This document shows, piece by piece, positions 42,401 through 50,780 of a stretch of 64,000 bases of DNA (position 1 is its first letter; the number at the start of each line of letters is the position of its first letter). Origin of the DNA: an uncultured Oscillospiraceae bacterium (GTDB lineage: Bacteria; Bacillota; Clostridia; Oscillospirales; Ruminococcaceae). The stretch spans positions 1 to 64,000 of the forward strand of contig URKR01000005.1 in NCBI GenBank assembly GCA_900548355.1. The letters run 5' to 3'. Below the pieces are notes generated by a model. The model worked only from the letters and a program-made list of their open reading frames with translations, ran no database searches and was not told the DNA's origin. Both the position numbers and the translations under genes were made by a program.

Positions 42401-43725
42401 ACGGCTATGTCAAAAAGTACCTCGAGGAACGCGGTCGCACCGTCAACCGCGCCGAGGAAAACCGCCTGTGCATCGGCTGCACCGGCGTCAAGCGGACAAC
42501 CGGCCAGCACCCGGGCGGCATGGTCGTTGTGCCGGATACCTTTGATATCTACGATTTCTGCGCGATCCAGCACCCGGCCGACGACGTCAAGGGCGGTTTG
42601 CTGACCACCCACTTCGAATTCAAATATCTGCACGATACGCTGCTCAAGCTTGACGAGCTTGGGCACGATGTGCCGACCTTCTATAAGTATTTTGAGGAAT
42701 ACTCCGGCATCCCGATCGACTCGGTGCCGATGAATGACCCCAAGGTCTACAGCCTGCTCACTTCGACCGAGGCGCTCGGCGTCACGCCGGAGCAGATCGG
42801 CAGCCAGACCGGCACCTTTGGCATCCCTGAAATGGGTACCAACTTTGTGCGTCAGATGCTGCTTGACGCCCAGCCCAAGAATTTTTCGGAGCTGATTCAG
42901 ATTTCCGGCCTTTCCCACGGCACCGATGTCTGGACCAACAACGCCGATGAACTCATCCGCTCCAAAACCTGCACGATCGCCGAGGTGATCGGCTGCCGCG
43001 ACAGTATCATGCTCTACCTGCTGCGCAAAGGTCTTGAGCCTAAAACTGCCTTCGATATCATGGAGGCCGTGCGTAAAGGGAAGGTCGCGAAGGGCGGCTT
43101 CCAGCCCGGCTGGGAGGAAACGATGCGGGAGCATGATGTGCCGGATTGGTACATTGAATCTTGCCGCAAGATCAAGTATATGTTCCCCAAAGCCCACGCC
43201 GTGGCCTACCTGATGGCGGCCATCCGGCTCATGTGGTTCAAAGTCTACCATCCGGCTGTATTCTACGCAGTCTACTTCACCGTCCGCGGCGCCGATATCG
43301 ACTACGAGGCCGCCGTCGGCGGCGTGCGGGTTGCCAAAGAACACCTGCGTGACAACGAGCGTATTCCCAAAGAGGAACGCACCGCCAAAGACGACGACGC
43401 CCTTGTCAGCCTGCAGCTGGAAAACGAGATGCTGCAGCGCGGCTGTCAGTTTTTGCCGATTGAGCTCGGCAAAAGCCGCGCAAGCAAATATCTGGTGGAG
43501 GACGGCAAGGTGCGCCTGCCTTTTACGGCGCTGCGTGGACTGGGTGAAAGCGCTGCGATTGCGCTGGAGGAAGCTACGATCCACGGGCAGGAATATATCT
43601 CGATTGAAGAGCTGCAACAGGCTTCGGGGGTATCGCAGTCGATTTTTGATAAACTCCGCAGTGTCGGTGCGCTCGGAAACTTGCCTGAGACCAGTCAGGT
43701 GGATTTCTTCAGTATGATGGGGTAA
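39418..43725 (+). CDS. polC: DNA polymerase III alpha subunit, PolC type
   Basis: 1,435 residues from a TTG start after AGAGG. Main replicative polymerase of low-GC-type Gram-positives, with built-in proofreading. Order: N-terminal domains, OB domain (about 210-310), PHP domain start (VELHLHTKSSSMDGFCDPGK), DnaQ-like exonuclease inserted in PHP (FVIFDTETTGLDP near 410, HNASSFDM, HHRAVDDA), then PHP end and polymerase. The palm Asp pair is in PDIDLNFSG (near 954), and a four-Cys zinc module (CPECQHS, CPVCG) lies just before. Normal length for PolC. Terminator 17 nt downstream. Confidence 0.98.
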   Translation: MKPYVTEVWPQFTADTQFTAAFGNVVVERVELYRTARKVVISLRSADPLDTALSGRLLASLQVLFAGYELTLKNYFNYASITPDSVKLMIEELKGQGMPVNGFLDREQPVAFEPDGLTVRVNAGRTILESVEFPRHLAELIQERTGSLPIVRMQDVAAPLDEAALERRVAEKVPAVQFKAKEEVAPFTIDGLALAAKPAKVFHGKAFKPADLRPLNDLGDGGKVTVWGDVFATEVKGNRRKIYFTSITDYNGSINLKVLGDEGEDMSKWEGLKPGTTLIVRGNYTYDKYERDYVLLPYDVLQVERMPRQDNAPEGQKRVELHLHTKSSSMDGFCDPGKVVRLAHRMGHRAIAITDHGVCQGYPEAMLATDDIHKADPDFKLIYGCEAYFVDDMVPTVYGKARMPISGSFVIFDTETTGLDPNSDRLTEIGAVFVENGKINEEKKFGTFVNPGRPIPARVVELTGINDAMVADAPSPEEAIRQFKEFCGDHILVAHNASSFDMLFIRRAGERAGVDFSNTYIDTLPMGQALYPGLHNYKLDTINKHLEIPPFNHHRAVDDAMALARIFEKMLEDLEVKEIRTVEEINTGLGGNKEVLKKKYYHLIILVKNQTGLKNLYRIVSEAHTKYFFKKPRVPRSLLNQYREGLILSSACEAGELYRAIVAGKSHDELLRIADYYDLLEIQPLGNNEFMVRNGQVESFETIKKFNRTVVALGEELHKPVIATGDVHFQEPEDAAYRAILQAGNGFKDADNQAPLYYRTTQDMLEDFSYLGKEKAFEVVVTNPNKVAATIDGNLRAIPKGTYPPSIPGAEEQLRSGTWEHARSGYGNPVPDIMQKRLKKELDSICGHGYAVLYVIAVKLVAFSNAGGYQVGSRGSVGSSAVAHFAGISEVNSMPPHYLCPECQHSEWIDDGVTMDGFDLPDKRCPVCGTPMVMDGHDIPFETFLGFYGDKEPDIDLNFSGMYQSNVHRYTEELFGKENVFKAGTVSGLQDKTAYGYVKKYLEERGRTVNRAEENRLCIGCTGVKRTTGQHPGGMVVVPDTFDIYDFCAIQHPADDVKGGLLTTHFEFKYLHDTLLKLDELGHDVPTFYKYFEEYSGIPIDSVPMNDPKVYSLLTSTEALGVTPEQIGSQTGTFGIPEMGTNFVRQMLLDAQPKNFSELIQISGLSHGTDVWTNNADELIRSKTCTIAEVIGCRDSIMLYLLRKGLEPKTAFDIMEAVRKGKVAKGGFQPGWEETMREHDVPDWYIESCRKIKYMFPKAHAVAYLMAAIRLMWFKVYHPAVFYAVYFTVRGADIDYEAAVGGVRVAKEHLRDNERIPKEERTAKDDDALVSLQLENEMLQRGCQFLPIELGKSRASKYLVEDGKVRLPFTALRGLGESAAIALEEATIHGQEYISIEELQQASGVSQSIFDKLRSVGALGNLPETSQVDFFSMMG

Positions 43726-43741
43726 CGCCCGCTTTTTTTGA

Positions 43742-43769
43742 CAGCCGGTTTGAATGCCGGCTGTTTTTT
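43742..43769 (+). terminator. polC terminator
   Basis: 7-bp stem (43742-43748 with 43757-43763) followed by six T. Ends the pyrH-polC series. Confidence 0.85.
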
Positions 43770-43778
43770 GCATATAAA

Positions 43779-43849
43779 ATGGAAAGCACGCTTGACATTT
43801 TCTGCCGGTATGCTATACTATAGGCAGGGATGGAAAGCGAACTTTCCAT
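43779..43849 (+). promoter_or_regulatory. Promoter and palindromic operator of the XRE operon
   Basis: TTGACA (43792-43797) and TATACT (43814-43819), 16-nt spacer. A perfect palindrome ATGGAAAG-CGAA-CTTTCCAT (43830-43849) covers the transcription start region, and a third half-site ATGGAAAGC lies upstream of -35 at 43779-43787. The set fits autorepression by the 65-residue XRE regulator 45 bp downstream. Confidence 0.8.
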
Positions 43850-43894
43850 TTTAAGAAAGAAAAAGGCCCCAACCCGTTCAGAGAGGAGGGCGCG

Positions 43895-44092
43895 ATGAAA
43901 AACCGCCTTGAGGAATTGCGCAAACAGCGCGGCATCAACCAGGAACAGCTGGCAGAGGCACTGGAGGTATCCCGCCAGACAATCGGCTCACTGGAAAACG
44001 GCCGATACAACCCGTCCATCCTGCTGGCCTTCAAAATCGCCCGCTATTTTGATCTGCCGATTGAAGAAATCTTCATCTATGAGGAGGCGTAA
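43895..44092 (+). CDS. Small XRE-family helix-turn-helix regulator
   Basis: 65 residues, almost only an HTH domain: KNRLEELRKQRGINQEQLAEALEVSRQTIGSLENGRYNPS, then FKIARYFDLPIEEIFIYEE. This compact type (YgzP/YozG-like) commonly represses its own short operon with a membrane protein. AGAGGAGGGCG ribosome site. Stop codon is 4 nt before the start of the membrane-protein gene, so translation is probably coupled. DNA target: the palindrome at 43830. Confidence 0.93.
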   Translation: MKNRLEELRKQRGINQEQLAEALEVSRQTIGSLENGRYNPSILLAFKIARYFDLPIEEIFIYEEA

Positions 44093-44096
44093 CCCG

Positions 44097-44516
44097 ATGA
44101 AACACAAATATGCAATCCTGACCCTGCTCGGCCTGGCCGTGGCGGTCGCCGGCCTTGCACTGCTGCGCCTGGCGCCGGCAAGCATCGAAACGCCGCTGCC
44201 GTATGTGATGCTCGGCATTGGCACTGGCGTGTTCGGCTGGGGCGCCGGGGAGCTGCTCAAGCGCCGTGCGGTGGAAGGCGACCCCGCGATCGAGAAGCGG
44301 CTGCGGATCGAGCAGCAGGACGAGCGCAACCGCACGATTGCCGACCGCGCCAAGGCGCGCGCCTACGACGCCTCGCTCTACATTTTCAGCGCGCTCATGC
44401 TCTGCTTTACCCTGATGCGGGTCGATCTTGCTGTGATCCTGCTGCTGGTGGGGGCGTACCTGCTCGTCGTCGGTATCAACATCTATTACCACGTCAAATA
44501 CAACCGTGAATTGTAA
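44097..44516 (+). CDS. Four-helix membrane protein of unknown function (DUF2178-like)
   Basis: 139 residues from the ATG 44097, which follows GAGGAGG inside the end of the regulator gene. Four hydrophobic segments (residues ~5-27, ~35-52, ~95-112, ~116-133). Between the second and third lies a charged stretch (EKRLRIEQQDERNRTIADRAKARAYD, only the QQDERN core resembles the family) like that of DUF2178-type proteins encoded with small XRE regulators. Function unknown; possibly envelope stress or antibiotic response. Confidence 0.85.
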   Translation: MKHKYAILTLLGLAVAVAGLALLRLAPASIETPLPYVMLGIGTGVFGWGAGELLKRRAVEGDPAIEKRLRIEQQDERNRTIADRAKARAYDASLYIFSALMLCFTLMRVDLAVILLLVGAYLLVVGINIYYHVKYNREL

Positions 44517-44527
44517 AGGAGGAAACC

Positions 44528-44731
44528 ATGCGTACCTGTCTGCGCTGCGGCGCCGCAATGCAAGAAAACTGCGATCTCAAGGTCGAAGGGGCCGGCTACG
44601 GCCTTGTCCTTTCGAACGATGCCGGCAAGCTCTTCGGCGGCCGGATCGGAAAACCCTGCGTGGCGATCTGCCCGCAATGCGGCGAAGTATCGATCTATCT
44701 GCCGGAACCGAGCCGGCTCAAACAAAACTGA
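44528..44731 (+). CDS. Small zinc-ribbon protein
   Basis: 67 residues, strong ribosome site AAAGGAGG. Two CxxC pairs (CLRCGAAM and CPQCGEVS) bracket a ~40-residue core; likely binds one zinc ion. Third gene of the XRE operon, 11 nt after the membrane protein. A similar but separate zinc-ribbon gene is at 59415. Function unknown. Confidence 0.85.
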   Translation: MRTCLRCGAAMQENCDLKVEGAGYGLVLSNDAGKLFGGRIGKPCVAICPQCGEVSIYLPEPSRLKQN

Positions 44732-44754
44732 AGAAAAGGCACATCTCAAACAGG

Positions 44755-44786
44755 CAGCGGTCGGGCAGCCCCCGGCCGTTGTTTTT
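44755..44786 (+). terminator. Terminator of XRE operon
   Basis: About 11-bp GC-rich imperfect stem (44755-44765 with 44770-44781) followed by five T. Confidence 0.75.
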
Positions 44787-44806
44787 GCGTGTGTACAGCA
44801 GCAAAA

Positions 44807-44823
44807 AACAACTGATAGTTGTT
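44807..44823. promoter_or_regulatory. Inverted repeat upstream of the topoisomerase promoter
   Basis: AACAACT-GAT-AGTTGTT, perfect 7-bp inverted repeat, 18 bp upstream of the -35 at 44842. Possible regulator site. Confidence 0.4.
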
Positions 44824-44841
44824 GATTTTGCGGCCCGGTCA

Positions 44842-44871
44842 TTGACAAAACCTTCCAACTTATGGTTTAAT
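44842..44871 (+). promoter_or_regulatory. Promoter of the ParE/ParC-like operon
   Basis: TTGACA (44842-44847) and TTTAAT (44866-44871), 18-nt spacer. A direct repeat ATTGCAGAGAA (starts 44890 and 44904) lies in the leader. Confidence 0.65.
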
Positions 44872-44938
44872 TATAGTTACGCGCAAAATATTGCAGAGAA
44901 ACGATTGCAGAGAACGACCCAAGGGGGTAGGACGCCGC

Positions 44939-46915
44939 ATGGCAAAAAAAGAGGTTTACGGCAACGAAAGTATCAAGGCGCTCAAGGGCGCAGACCGGGT
45001 GCGCAAGCGCCCGGCTGTCATCTTCGGCTCCGACGGGGTGGAAGGCTGCGCCCATTCGATCTTTGAGATCATCTCGAATTCGATCGACGAAGCGCGCGAC
45101 GGCCACGGCGACCGCATCAACGTCACCCTCTTCGATGACCACAGCGTCGAGGTCGAGGACTTCGGCCGCGGTATCCCGGTCGATTACAACAAGGCCGAAC
45201 AGCGTTGGAACTGGGATCTCGTGTTCTGTGAGCTGTACGCCGGCGGCAAATACGGCGAGGGCAGCGGCACCTACGATTTCGCCCTCGGCCTCAACGGTCT
45301 GGGCCTGTGCGCTACCCAGTACGCGAGCGCCTGGATGACCGCCGATATCTATCGCGACGGCTACCACTATCACCTTGACTTCAAAAAAGGTGAGAATGTC
45401 GGCGGGCTGAAAAAGGAAGCCTATACAGGCCGGCGTACCGGTTCGGTTGTGCGCTGGCTGCCGGATACCGAGGTCTTTACCGATATCGCAGTCAGTCCCG
45501 ATACCTTCCGGGATATGCTGCGCCGCCAGGCCATCGTCAACGCCGGCGTGACCCTTATTTTCAACGATCGATCGGGTGAGCGGGCGGAGAAGGTCTCCTA
45601 CTATTATGAAAACGGCATCGTCGACCATGTGGCTGAGCTGGCGGGTGAAACCTCGCTCACGCCGGTGCACGCCTGCGCGGGCTCGGCCACCGGCCGCGAT
45701 CGCGCCGACCAGCCTGATTACCAGGTCAAGATGAACGTTGCGTTCTGCTTTTCCAACCAGAACCAGACGCTGGAATACTACCACAACTCGAGCTGGCTCG
45801 AGCACGGCGGCAGCCCGGACCGCGCAGTGCGGCTTGCCTTTGTCAACCAGATCAACGCCTGGCTCAAGCAGAAGGGGCTGTACAAAAAAAACGAGAGCGC
45901 GATCACCTTCGCCGATGTGCAGGATTGCCTGATCCTTGTCTCATCGAGCTTTTCGACCCGCACAAGCTACGAAAACCAGACCAAAAAGGCGATTACCAAC
46001 AAGTTTGTGGCCCAGGCCATGACCGATTTCCTCAAGCATCAGATCGAGGTCTATTTCATCGAACACCCTGACGAAGCCGAAAAAGCCTGCAAGCAGGTGC
46101 TCATCAACAAGCAGAGCCGCGAACACGCCGAGAAGGCCCGCATCTCGATCAAGAAAAACATCACCCAACAGATGGATCTGGCCAACCGGGTGCAGAAGTT
46201 TGTCGATTGCCGCACCAAGGACGCCGCCCGCCGCGAACTCTACATCGTCGAGGGCGATTCGGCTATGGGCGCGGTCAAGCAGAGCCGTGATTCCGAGTTC
46301 CAGGCCATCATGCCGATCCGCGGCAAGATCCTCAACTGCCTGAAAGCCGATTACAGCCGCATTTTCAAGTCTGAAATCATCACCGACCTGATCCGGGTCA
46401 TGGGCTGCGGGGTGGAGCTTGGCGGTTCGCACAACAAGGATCTCGCGACCTTCAACCTCGACAACCTGCGGTTTAATAAAATCGTCATCTGTACCGACGC
46501 CGACGTTGACGGTTACCAGATCCGTACCCTTGTGCTCACGATGCTTTACCGCCTGACCCCGACTTTGATCCAGAAAGGCTATGTCTACATTGCCGAGAGC
46601 CCGCTGTATGAGATCAACACAAAAAACAAGACCTATTTCGCCTATACCGAACCCGAAAAAACCGACATCCTGCGCCGGATTGAAGGGGAAAAGTACACGA
46701 TTCAGCGCTCGAAAGGCTTGGGCGAGAACGACCCCGAGATGATGTGGCTGACCACGATGAGCCCCGAAAGCCGCCGCCTGATCAAGGTGCTGCCCACCGA
46801 CGCCCAGCGCACGGCCGAGGTGTTTGACCTGCTGCTGGGGGATAACCTCCAGGGCCGCAAGGAGCACATCGCAGAGCACGGCGCCGAATATCTTGACGAT
46901 CTCGACGTGTCCTGA
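44939..46915 (+). CDS. Type IIA topoisomerase ATPase subunit (ParE/GyrB-like, divergent)
   Basis: 658 residues from the ATG after AAGGGGG. GHKL ATPase domain: IFEIISNSIDEARDG (Glu/Asn), VEDFGRGIPVDYN, LGLNGLGLCATQYAS. Transducer, then Toprim: YIVEGDSAMGAVKQSRD (usual EGDSAGG, here Ala-Met-Gly), IMPIRGKILN, and CTDADVDGYQIRTL. Pairs with the next gene to pass one DNA duplex through another. The sequence differs clearly from standard GyrB (the stretch VMGCGVELGGSHNK is unlike it), so this is topoisomerase IV or a clostridial third type. The canonical gyrAB are presumably elsewhere. Confidence 0.88.
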   Translation: MAKKEVYGNESIKALKGADRVRKRPAVIFGSDGVEGCAHSIFEIISNSIDEARDGHGDRINVTLFDDHSVEVEDFGRGIPVDYNKAEQRWNWDLVFCELYAGGKYGEGSGTYDFALGLNGLGLCATQYASAWMTADIYRDGYHYHLDFKKGENVGGLKKEAYTGRRTGSVVRWLPDTEVFTDIAVSPDTFRDMLRRQAIVNAGVTLIFNDRSGERAEKVSYYYENGIVDHVAELAGETSLTPVHACAGSATGRDRADQPDYQVKMNVAFCFSNQNQTLEYYHNSSWLEHGGSPDRAVRLAFVNQINAWLKQKGLYKKNESAITFADVQDCLILVSSSFSTRTSYENQTKKAITNKFVAQAMTDFLKHQIEVYFIEHPDEAEKACKQVLINKQSREHAEKARISIKKNITQQMDLANRVQKFVDCRTKDAARRELYIVEGDSAMGAVKQSRDSEFQAIMPIRGKILNCLKADYSRIFKSEIITDLIRVMGCGVELGGSHNKDLATFNLDNLRFNKIVICTDADVDGYQIRTLVLTMLYRLTPTLIQKGYVYIAESPLYEINTKNKTYFAYTEPEKTDILRRIEGEKYTIQRSKGLGENDPEMMWLTTMSPESRRLIKVLPTDAQRTAEVFDLLLGDNLQGRKEHIAEHGAEYLDDLDVS

Positions 46916-46936
46916 TTGGTCAAGGGAGGAACAAGC

Positions 46937-49192
46937 ATGGCAAAACGACGCGAAAAGAAAGTTATACCCGCCCGGCCGCAGCTTGGCGATAATGTCGAGA
47001 TCCTCTCGGCCGGAGAGGTCATCGAAACCCCGATCACCGATACCCTCGAAACCAACTATATGCCCTATGCGATGAGCGTCATCGTATCCCGCGCATTGCC
47101 CGAGATTGATGGATTCAAGCCGGCCCACCGCAAGCTGCTCTATACGATGTACGGCATGGGGCTGCTCAAAGGCGGGCGTACCAAAAGCGCGAACATCGTC
47201 GGCGCGACAATGCGGCTGAACCCCCACGGAGACGCCGCCATCTACGATACGATGGTGCGCATGGGCCGCTCAAACGAGAGTCTGCTTGTGCCCTATGTTG
47301 ATTCCAAGGGCAACTTCGGCAAGGCGTACAGCCGGGATATGGCTTATGCTGCCGCCCGGTATACCGAGGCCAAGCTCGAACCGGTCTGTGAGGAGCTCTT
47401 CGGCGATATCGACAAAGATACCGTGGATTTTGTTCCAAACTATGACGGCACCACCACTGAGCCTACGCTGCTGCCGGTTACCTTCCCGACAATCCTGGCC
47501 AACAACACTTTAGGCATCGCGGTCGGTATGGCCTCCAACATCTGCTCCTTCAACCTGACTGAGCTCTGCAACGCAACGATCGCGCTGATGAAAGACCCTG
47601 ACGCCGATCTTATGCAGATTCTGCCGGCGCCGGATTTCGTCGGCGGCGGTACCATCCTCTACGATGCGGCCGAGATGCGCAATGTGCTCGAAAACGGCCG
47701 CGGCAGCGTGCGGGTGCGGGCGGTTTGGCAGTATGACAAGACCAACAACTGCATCGATATCACCCGCATCCCGCCCACGACGACGGTCGAGGCGGTCATG
47801 GATAAGATCACCGAACTTGTCAAGGCCGGCAAGATCCGCGAAATCAGCGATATGCGGGACGAGACCGACCTGAATGGTCTCAAACTGACCATCGACCTCA
47901 AGCGTGGCCAGGACCCCGACAAGCTCATGGCGCGCCTGTTCAAGGCAACCCCGCTCGAGGATTCCTTCGCCTGCAACTTCAATCTGCTGATCGGCGGCCA
48001 GCCGCGGGTGCTCGGCGTGCGCGGCATTTTGACCGAGTGGATCGCCTTCCGCACTGAGTGCGTGCGCCGCCGCACTTACCATGATCTGCAGGGCAAGCAG
48101 AAGCGGCTGCACCTGCTGCGCGGCCTGGAAGCGATTTTGCTCGATATCGACAAAGCCATCCGCATTGTGCGGGAGACGGCTGAGGAAGCGGAGGTTGTGC
48201 CCAACCTGATGATCGGTTTCGGCATTGACGAAGTCCAGGCCGAATATGTGGCTGAAATCAAGCTGCGCCACCTCAACCGGGAATACATCCTCAAGCGCAC
48301 CGATGAGATCGAAGCGCTCGAGAAGGAGATTGCCGATCTGGAGGATATCCTCAGCCGTCCGGCCCGCGTGCGCCGTATTATCATGGAGGAGCTCGGTGCG
48401 GTGGCCAAAAAGTATGGCAAACCCCGCCGCTGCGAAATCCTCTACGACCTGCCGGATGACACAGCCGATGAGGTGGAGGCCGAGACCCCCGATTACCCGG
48501 TGCATCTCTTCTTCACGAAAGAAGGCTACTTCAAAAAGATCACCCCGCAGAGCCTTCGGATGTCGGGTGAGCAGAAACTCAAGGACGGCGACGAGATCGC
48601 CTACACCTGTGAAGCAACCAACAACACCGAACTGCTCTTCTTCACCAACCATGCCCAGGTGTATAAAACCCGTGCAGCGGAGTTCGGCGATACCAAGGCG
48701 AGTGTGCTCGGCGATTATGTCGCGACGACGCTTGGTATGGAGGATGGTGAGTTCCCGCTGTTCATGGCGGTGACCGCCGACTACAGCGGGCATATGCTCT
48801 TCTTCTTCCAGAACGGCAAGTGTGCCAAGGTGCCGCTGGCAAGCTACCAGACCAAGCAGAACCGCCGCAAACTGCTCAAAGCCTACAGCGATAAGGCTGA
48901 GCTTGCTGCCATGCTGCAGATGGGCGAGGAAGCCGAGCTGGCAATCTTCATTGCGGCCGGCCCTGCCACCACCCGGCTTTTGCTGGTTGGCAGCGCGCTG
49001 ATCCCTGAAAAGACAACCCGGGATACCGCCGGCGTCAACGTTGTCAATCTCAAGAAAAATGCCCGCATCGCCAAGGTGCGCCCGGCCGCCGGCCTTGAAC
49101 TGGCCGACGAGCACCGTTATCGCGTGCGTACGCTGCCGGCCGCCGGCGCGCTGCTCAAGCAGAGCGATGCGGCCGAACAGATGTCGTTGTAA
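46937..49192 (+). CDS. Type IIA topoisomerase cleavage subunit (ParC/GyrA-like, divergent)
   Basis: 751 residues from the ATG 8 nt after AGGGAGGA, 21 nt after the ParE-like gene. N-terminal winged-helix domain with YAMSVIVSRALPEIDGFKPAHRKLLY; the active-site Tyr is in AARYTEAKLEP; then tower and coiled-coil with an RRTYHDLQGKQKRLHLLRGLEA region. The C-terminal propeller is short and has no GyrA box (QRRGGKG), which argues for topoisomerase-IV-like decatenation rather than supercoiling. Bidirectional terminator follows. Confidence 0.88.
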   Translation: MAKRREKKVIPARPQLGDNVEILSAGEVIETPITDTLETNYMPYAMSVIVSRALPEIDGFKPAHRKLLYTMYGMGLLKGGRTKSANIVGATMRLNPHGDAAIYDTMVRMGRSNESLLVPYVDSKGNFGKAYSRDMAYAAARYTEAKLEPVCEELFGDIDKDTVDFVPNYDGTTTEPTLLPVTFPTILANNTLGIAVGMASNICSFNLTELCNATIALMKDPDADLMQILPAPDFVGGGTILYDAAEMRNVLENGRGSVRVRAVWQYDKTNNCIDITRIPPTTTVEAVMDKITELVKAGKIREISDMRDETDLNGLKLTIDLKRGQDPDKLMARLFKATPLEDSFACNFNLLIGGQPRVLGVRGILTEWIAFRTECVRRRTYHDLQGKQKRLHLLRGLEAILLDIDKAIRIVRETAEEAEVVPNLMIGFGIDEVQAEYVAEIKLRHLNREYILKRTDEIEALEKEIADLEDILSRPARVRRIIMEELGAVAKKYGKPRRCEILYDLPDDTADEVEAETPDYPVHLFFTKEGYFKKITPQSLRMSGEQKLKDGDEIAYTCEATNNTELLFFTNHAQVYKTRAAEFGDTKASVLGDYVATTLGMEDGEFPLFMAVTADYSGHMLFFFQNGKCAKVPLASYQTKQNRRKLLKAYSDKAELAAMLQMGEEAELAIFIAAGPATTRLLLVGSALIPEKTTRDTAGVNVVNLKKNARIAKVRPAAGLELADEHRYRVRTLPAAGALLKQSDAAEQMSL

Positions 49193-49210
49193 AGCCCAAA
49201 GTAAAGCAAA

Positions 49211-49237
49211 AGGGAGAGCCCCGCGCGGGCTCTCCCT
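49211..49237. terminator. Bidirectional intrinsic terminator
   Basis: 11-bp perfect stem (49211-49221 with 49227-49237) with TTT on both sides, between the convergent ParC-like and MATE genes. Confidence 0.85.
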
Positions 49238-49270
49238 TTGTGTCTATCGGCGGATTGTCTGTCGGTGCTG

Positions 49271-50674
49271 TTATCCGTGCGCCTCTTCGTCGTGTATGGC
49301 GGCCGAAGAAGGCCCGTGCGCGAGAATCCGGTCAAACCGGGTCAGGAAGGTGATGACAGTGACGATTGCGGCCAGAATATCGCTGATAGGCTCGGCCAAA
49401 AAGACCGCCAAAACCTTGTTCGGCATGAATTGCGGCAGAATAAAGATCAGGGGGATCAGCAGGATCAACTTACGCAGGCAGGCAAGCAAAAGGCTGACTT
49501 TTGCCTGGCCCAGTGCGACAAAACTTTGCTGGCAGGCTACCTGGAAACCGGTTGAGAAGATGCCGAGCATATAAATCCGCATGGCCCAAACTGTATAGGA
49601 AATCAGTTCGGTGTCGTTGCTGAACACCCGTGCAAAGAGCTGAGGAACCAGCATCACAAGCGCCCAGAAGCCTACCGCATATACCACACAGGTAATAAAC
49701 TGGCAGCGGAACGCTTCCTTGACCCGCTTTTTCTGTCCGGCGCCGTAATTGTAACTGATCAGCGGCTGTCCACCCTGGCACACACCGGAAACCGGCATGG
49801 AAATAAGCTGGTTGACGCTGGTGATGATCGTCATGGCGCCTACGGCAATGTCGCCGCCATAGCGCGAAAGGCTTGCGTTAAAACTGATGTTGAGAATGCT
49901 TTCGGTCGCAACCATCACAAACGAAGAAACGCCCAGGGCCAGACAGGGAAGGATAATGCCAGGTTCCAACCGAAGATAACGCCGCCGGAGCTTGAGGATG
50001 GTACGTTTGCCGCACAAAAACCAAAGAACCCAGACGGCGCTGACGCCCTGGCTGAAAACGGTTGCAATGGCGGCGCCGGCAACCCCCATCTTAAAGCCGA
50101 AGATCAGGATAGGGTCCAGTACAATGTTGCACACGGCGCCGATCACCGTCGTCATCATACTGAACTTGGCAAAGCCCTGTGTGGTCACAAATGGGTTCAT
50201 CCCCATCACCAGCAGCACAAACACACTGCCCAGCACATAGATGCGGGTGTATTCCAACGCATAGGGCAGGGTTGCTTCACTGGCGCCAAACCAAACAAGC
50301 AGTTGCGGGGCTGCGGCATAAAATACAATGGTCAGAACCACGGCCAGGCCCAGCAGGGCTGCCATGCAGTTGCCCATAATGCGTTCGGCCTGGTTATTAT
50401 CTTGCTGGCCCATTGCAATGGCTGCGCGGGGGGCGCCGCCGGAACCGCACAGCATGGCGAAGGCGTTGAGCAGGATCAGGATCGGCATGCACAATCCTAC
50501 GCCGGTCAGGGCGGTGGCGCCAACTTCGGGCAGGTGGCCAATGTAAATTCGGTCAACAATGTTGTACAGCAGATTGATGATCTGCGCTACGACTGCGGGC
50601 AGAGCCAGCTGCACCATCCAGCTGCGCACGCTGCCGGTGCCCATATCTTTGTTTACAGTGGAGGTCCCTGACAT
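49271..50674 (-). CDS. MATE-family exporter
   Basis: 467 residues, about 12 membrane segments. N-terminal signature WMVQLALPAVVAQIINLLYNIVDRIYIGHLPE; the second half begins near the middle (LEPGIILPCLALGVSSF) and includes SYNYGAGQ-type motif ISYNYGAGQKKRV, typical of the DinF/NorM-like branch. It exports drugs or metabolites with ion uptake. It lies 106 nt downstream of the GH3 gene on the same strand, with a hairpin between. It may export aglycones freed by the glucuronidase, but this is only a guess from position. Confidence 0.9.
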   Translation of the reverse strand: MSGTSTVNKDMGTGSVRSWMVQLALPAVVAQIINLLYNIVDRIYIGHLPEVGATALTGVGLCMPILILLNAFAMLCGSGGAPRAAIAMGQQDNNQAERIMGNCMAALLGLAVVLTIVFYAAAPQLLVWFGASEATLPYALEYTRIYVLGSVFVLLVMGMNPFVTTQGFAKFSMMTTVIGAVCNIVLDPILIFGFKMGVAGAAIATVFSQGVSAVWVLWFLCGKRTILKLRRRYLRLEPGIILPCLALGVSSFVMVATESILNISFNASLSRYGGDIAVGAMTIITSVNQLISMPVSGVCQGGQPLISYNYGAGQKKRVKEAFRCQFITCVVYAVGFWALVMLVPQLFARVFSNDTELISYTVWAMRIYMLGIFSTGFQVACQQSFVALGQAKVSLLLACLRKLILLIPLIFILPQFMPNKVLAVFLAEPISDILAAIVTVITFLTRFDRILAHGPSSAAIHDEEAHG

Positions 50675-50713
50675 GGGAAACCGCCCCTTTCACTGAATTT
50701 TTCCCGGTAAAGG

Positions 50714-50744
50714 CGATGGGGCAGCCCTTGCGGCCGCCCCATCG
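50714..50744 (-). terminator. Hairpin between GH3 and MATE genes
   Basis: 9-bp perfect stem (50714-50722 with 50736-50744). T-run on the - strand is weak (CCTTTA), so termination is probably partial. Confidence 0.5.
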
Positions 50745-50780
50745 TATACAACAGGTGAAAAGCGGTGTCAGCCGCGGCAA

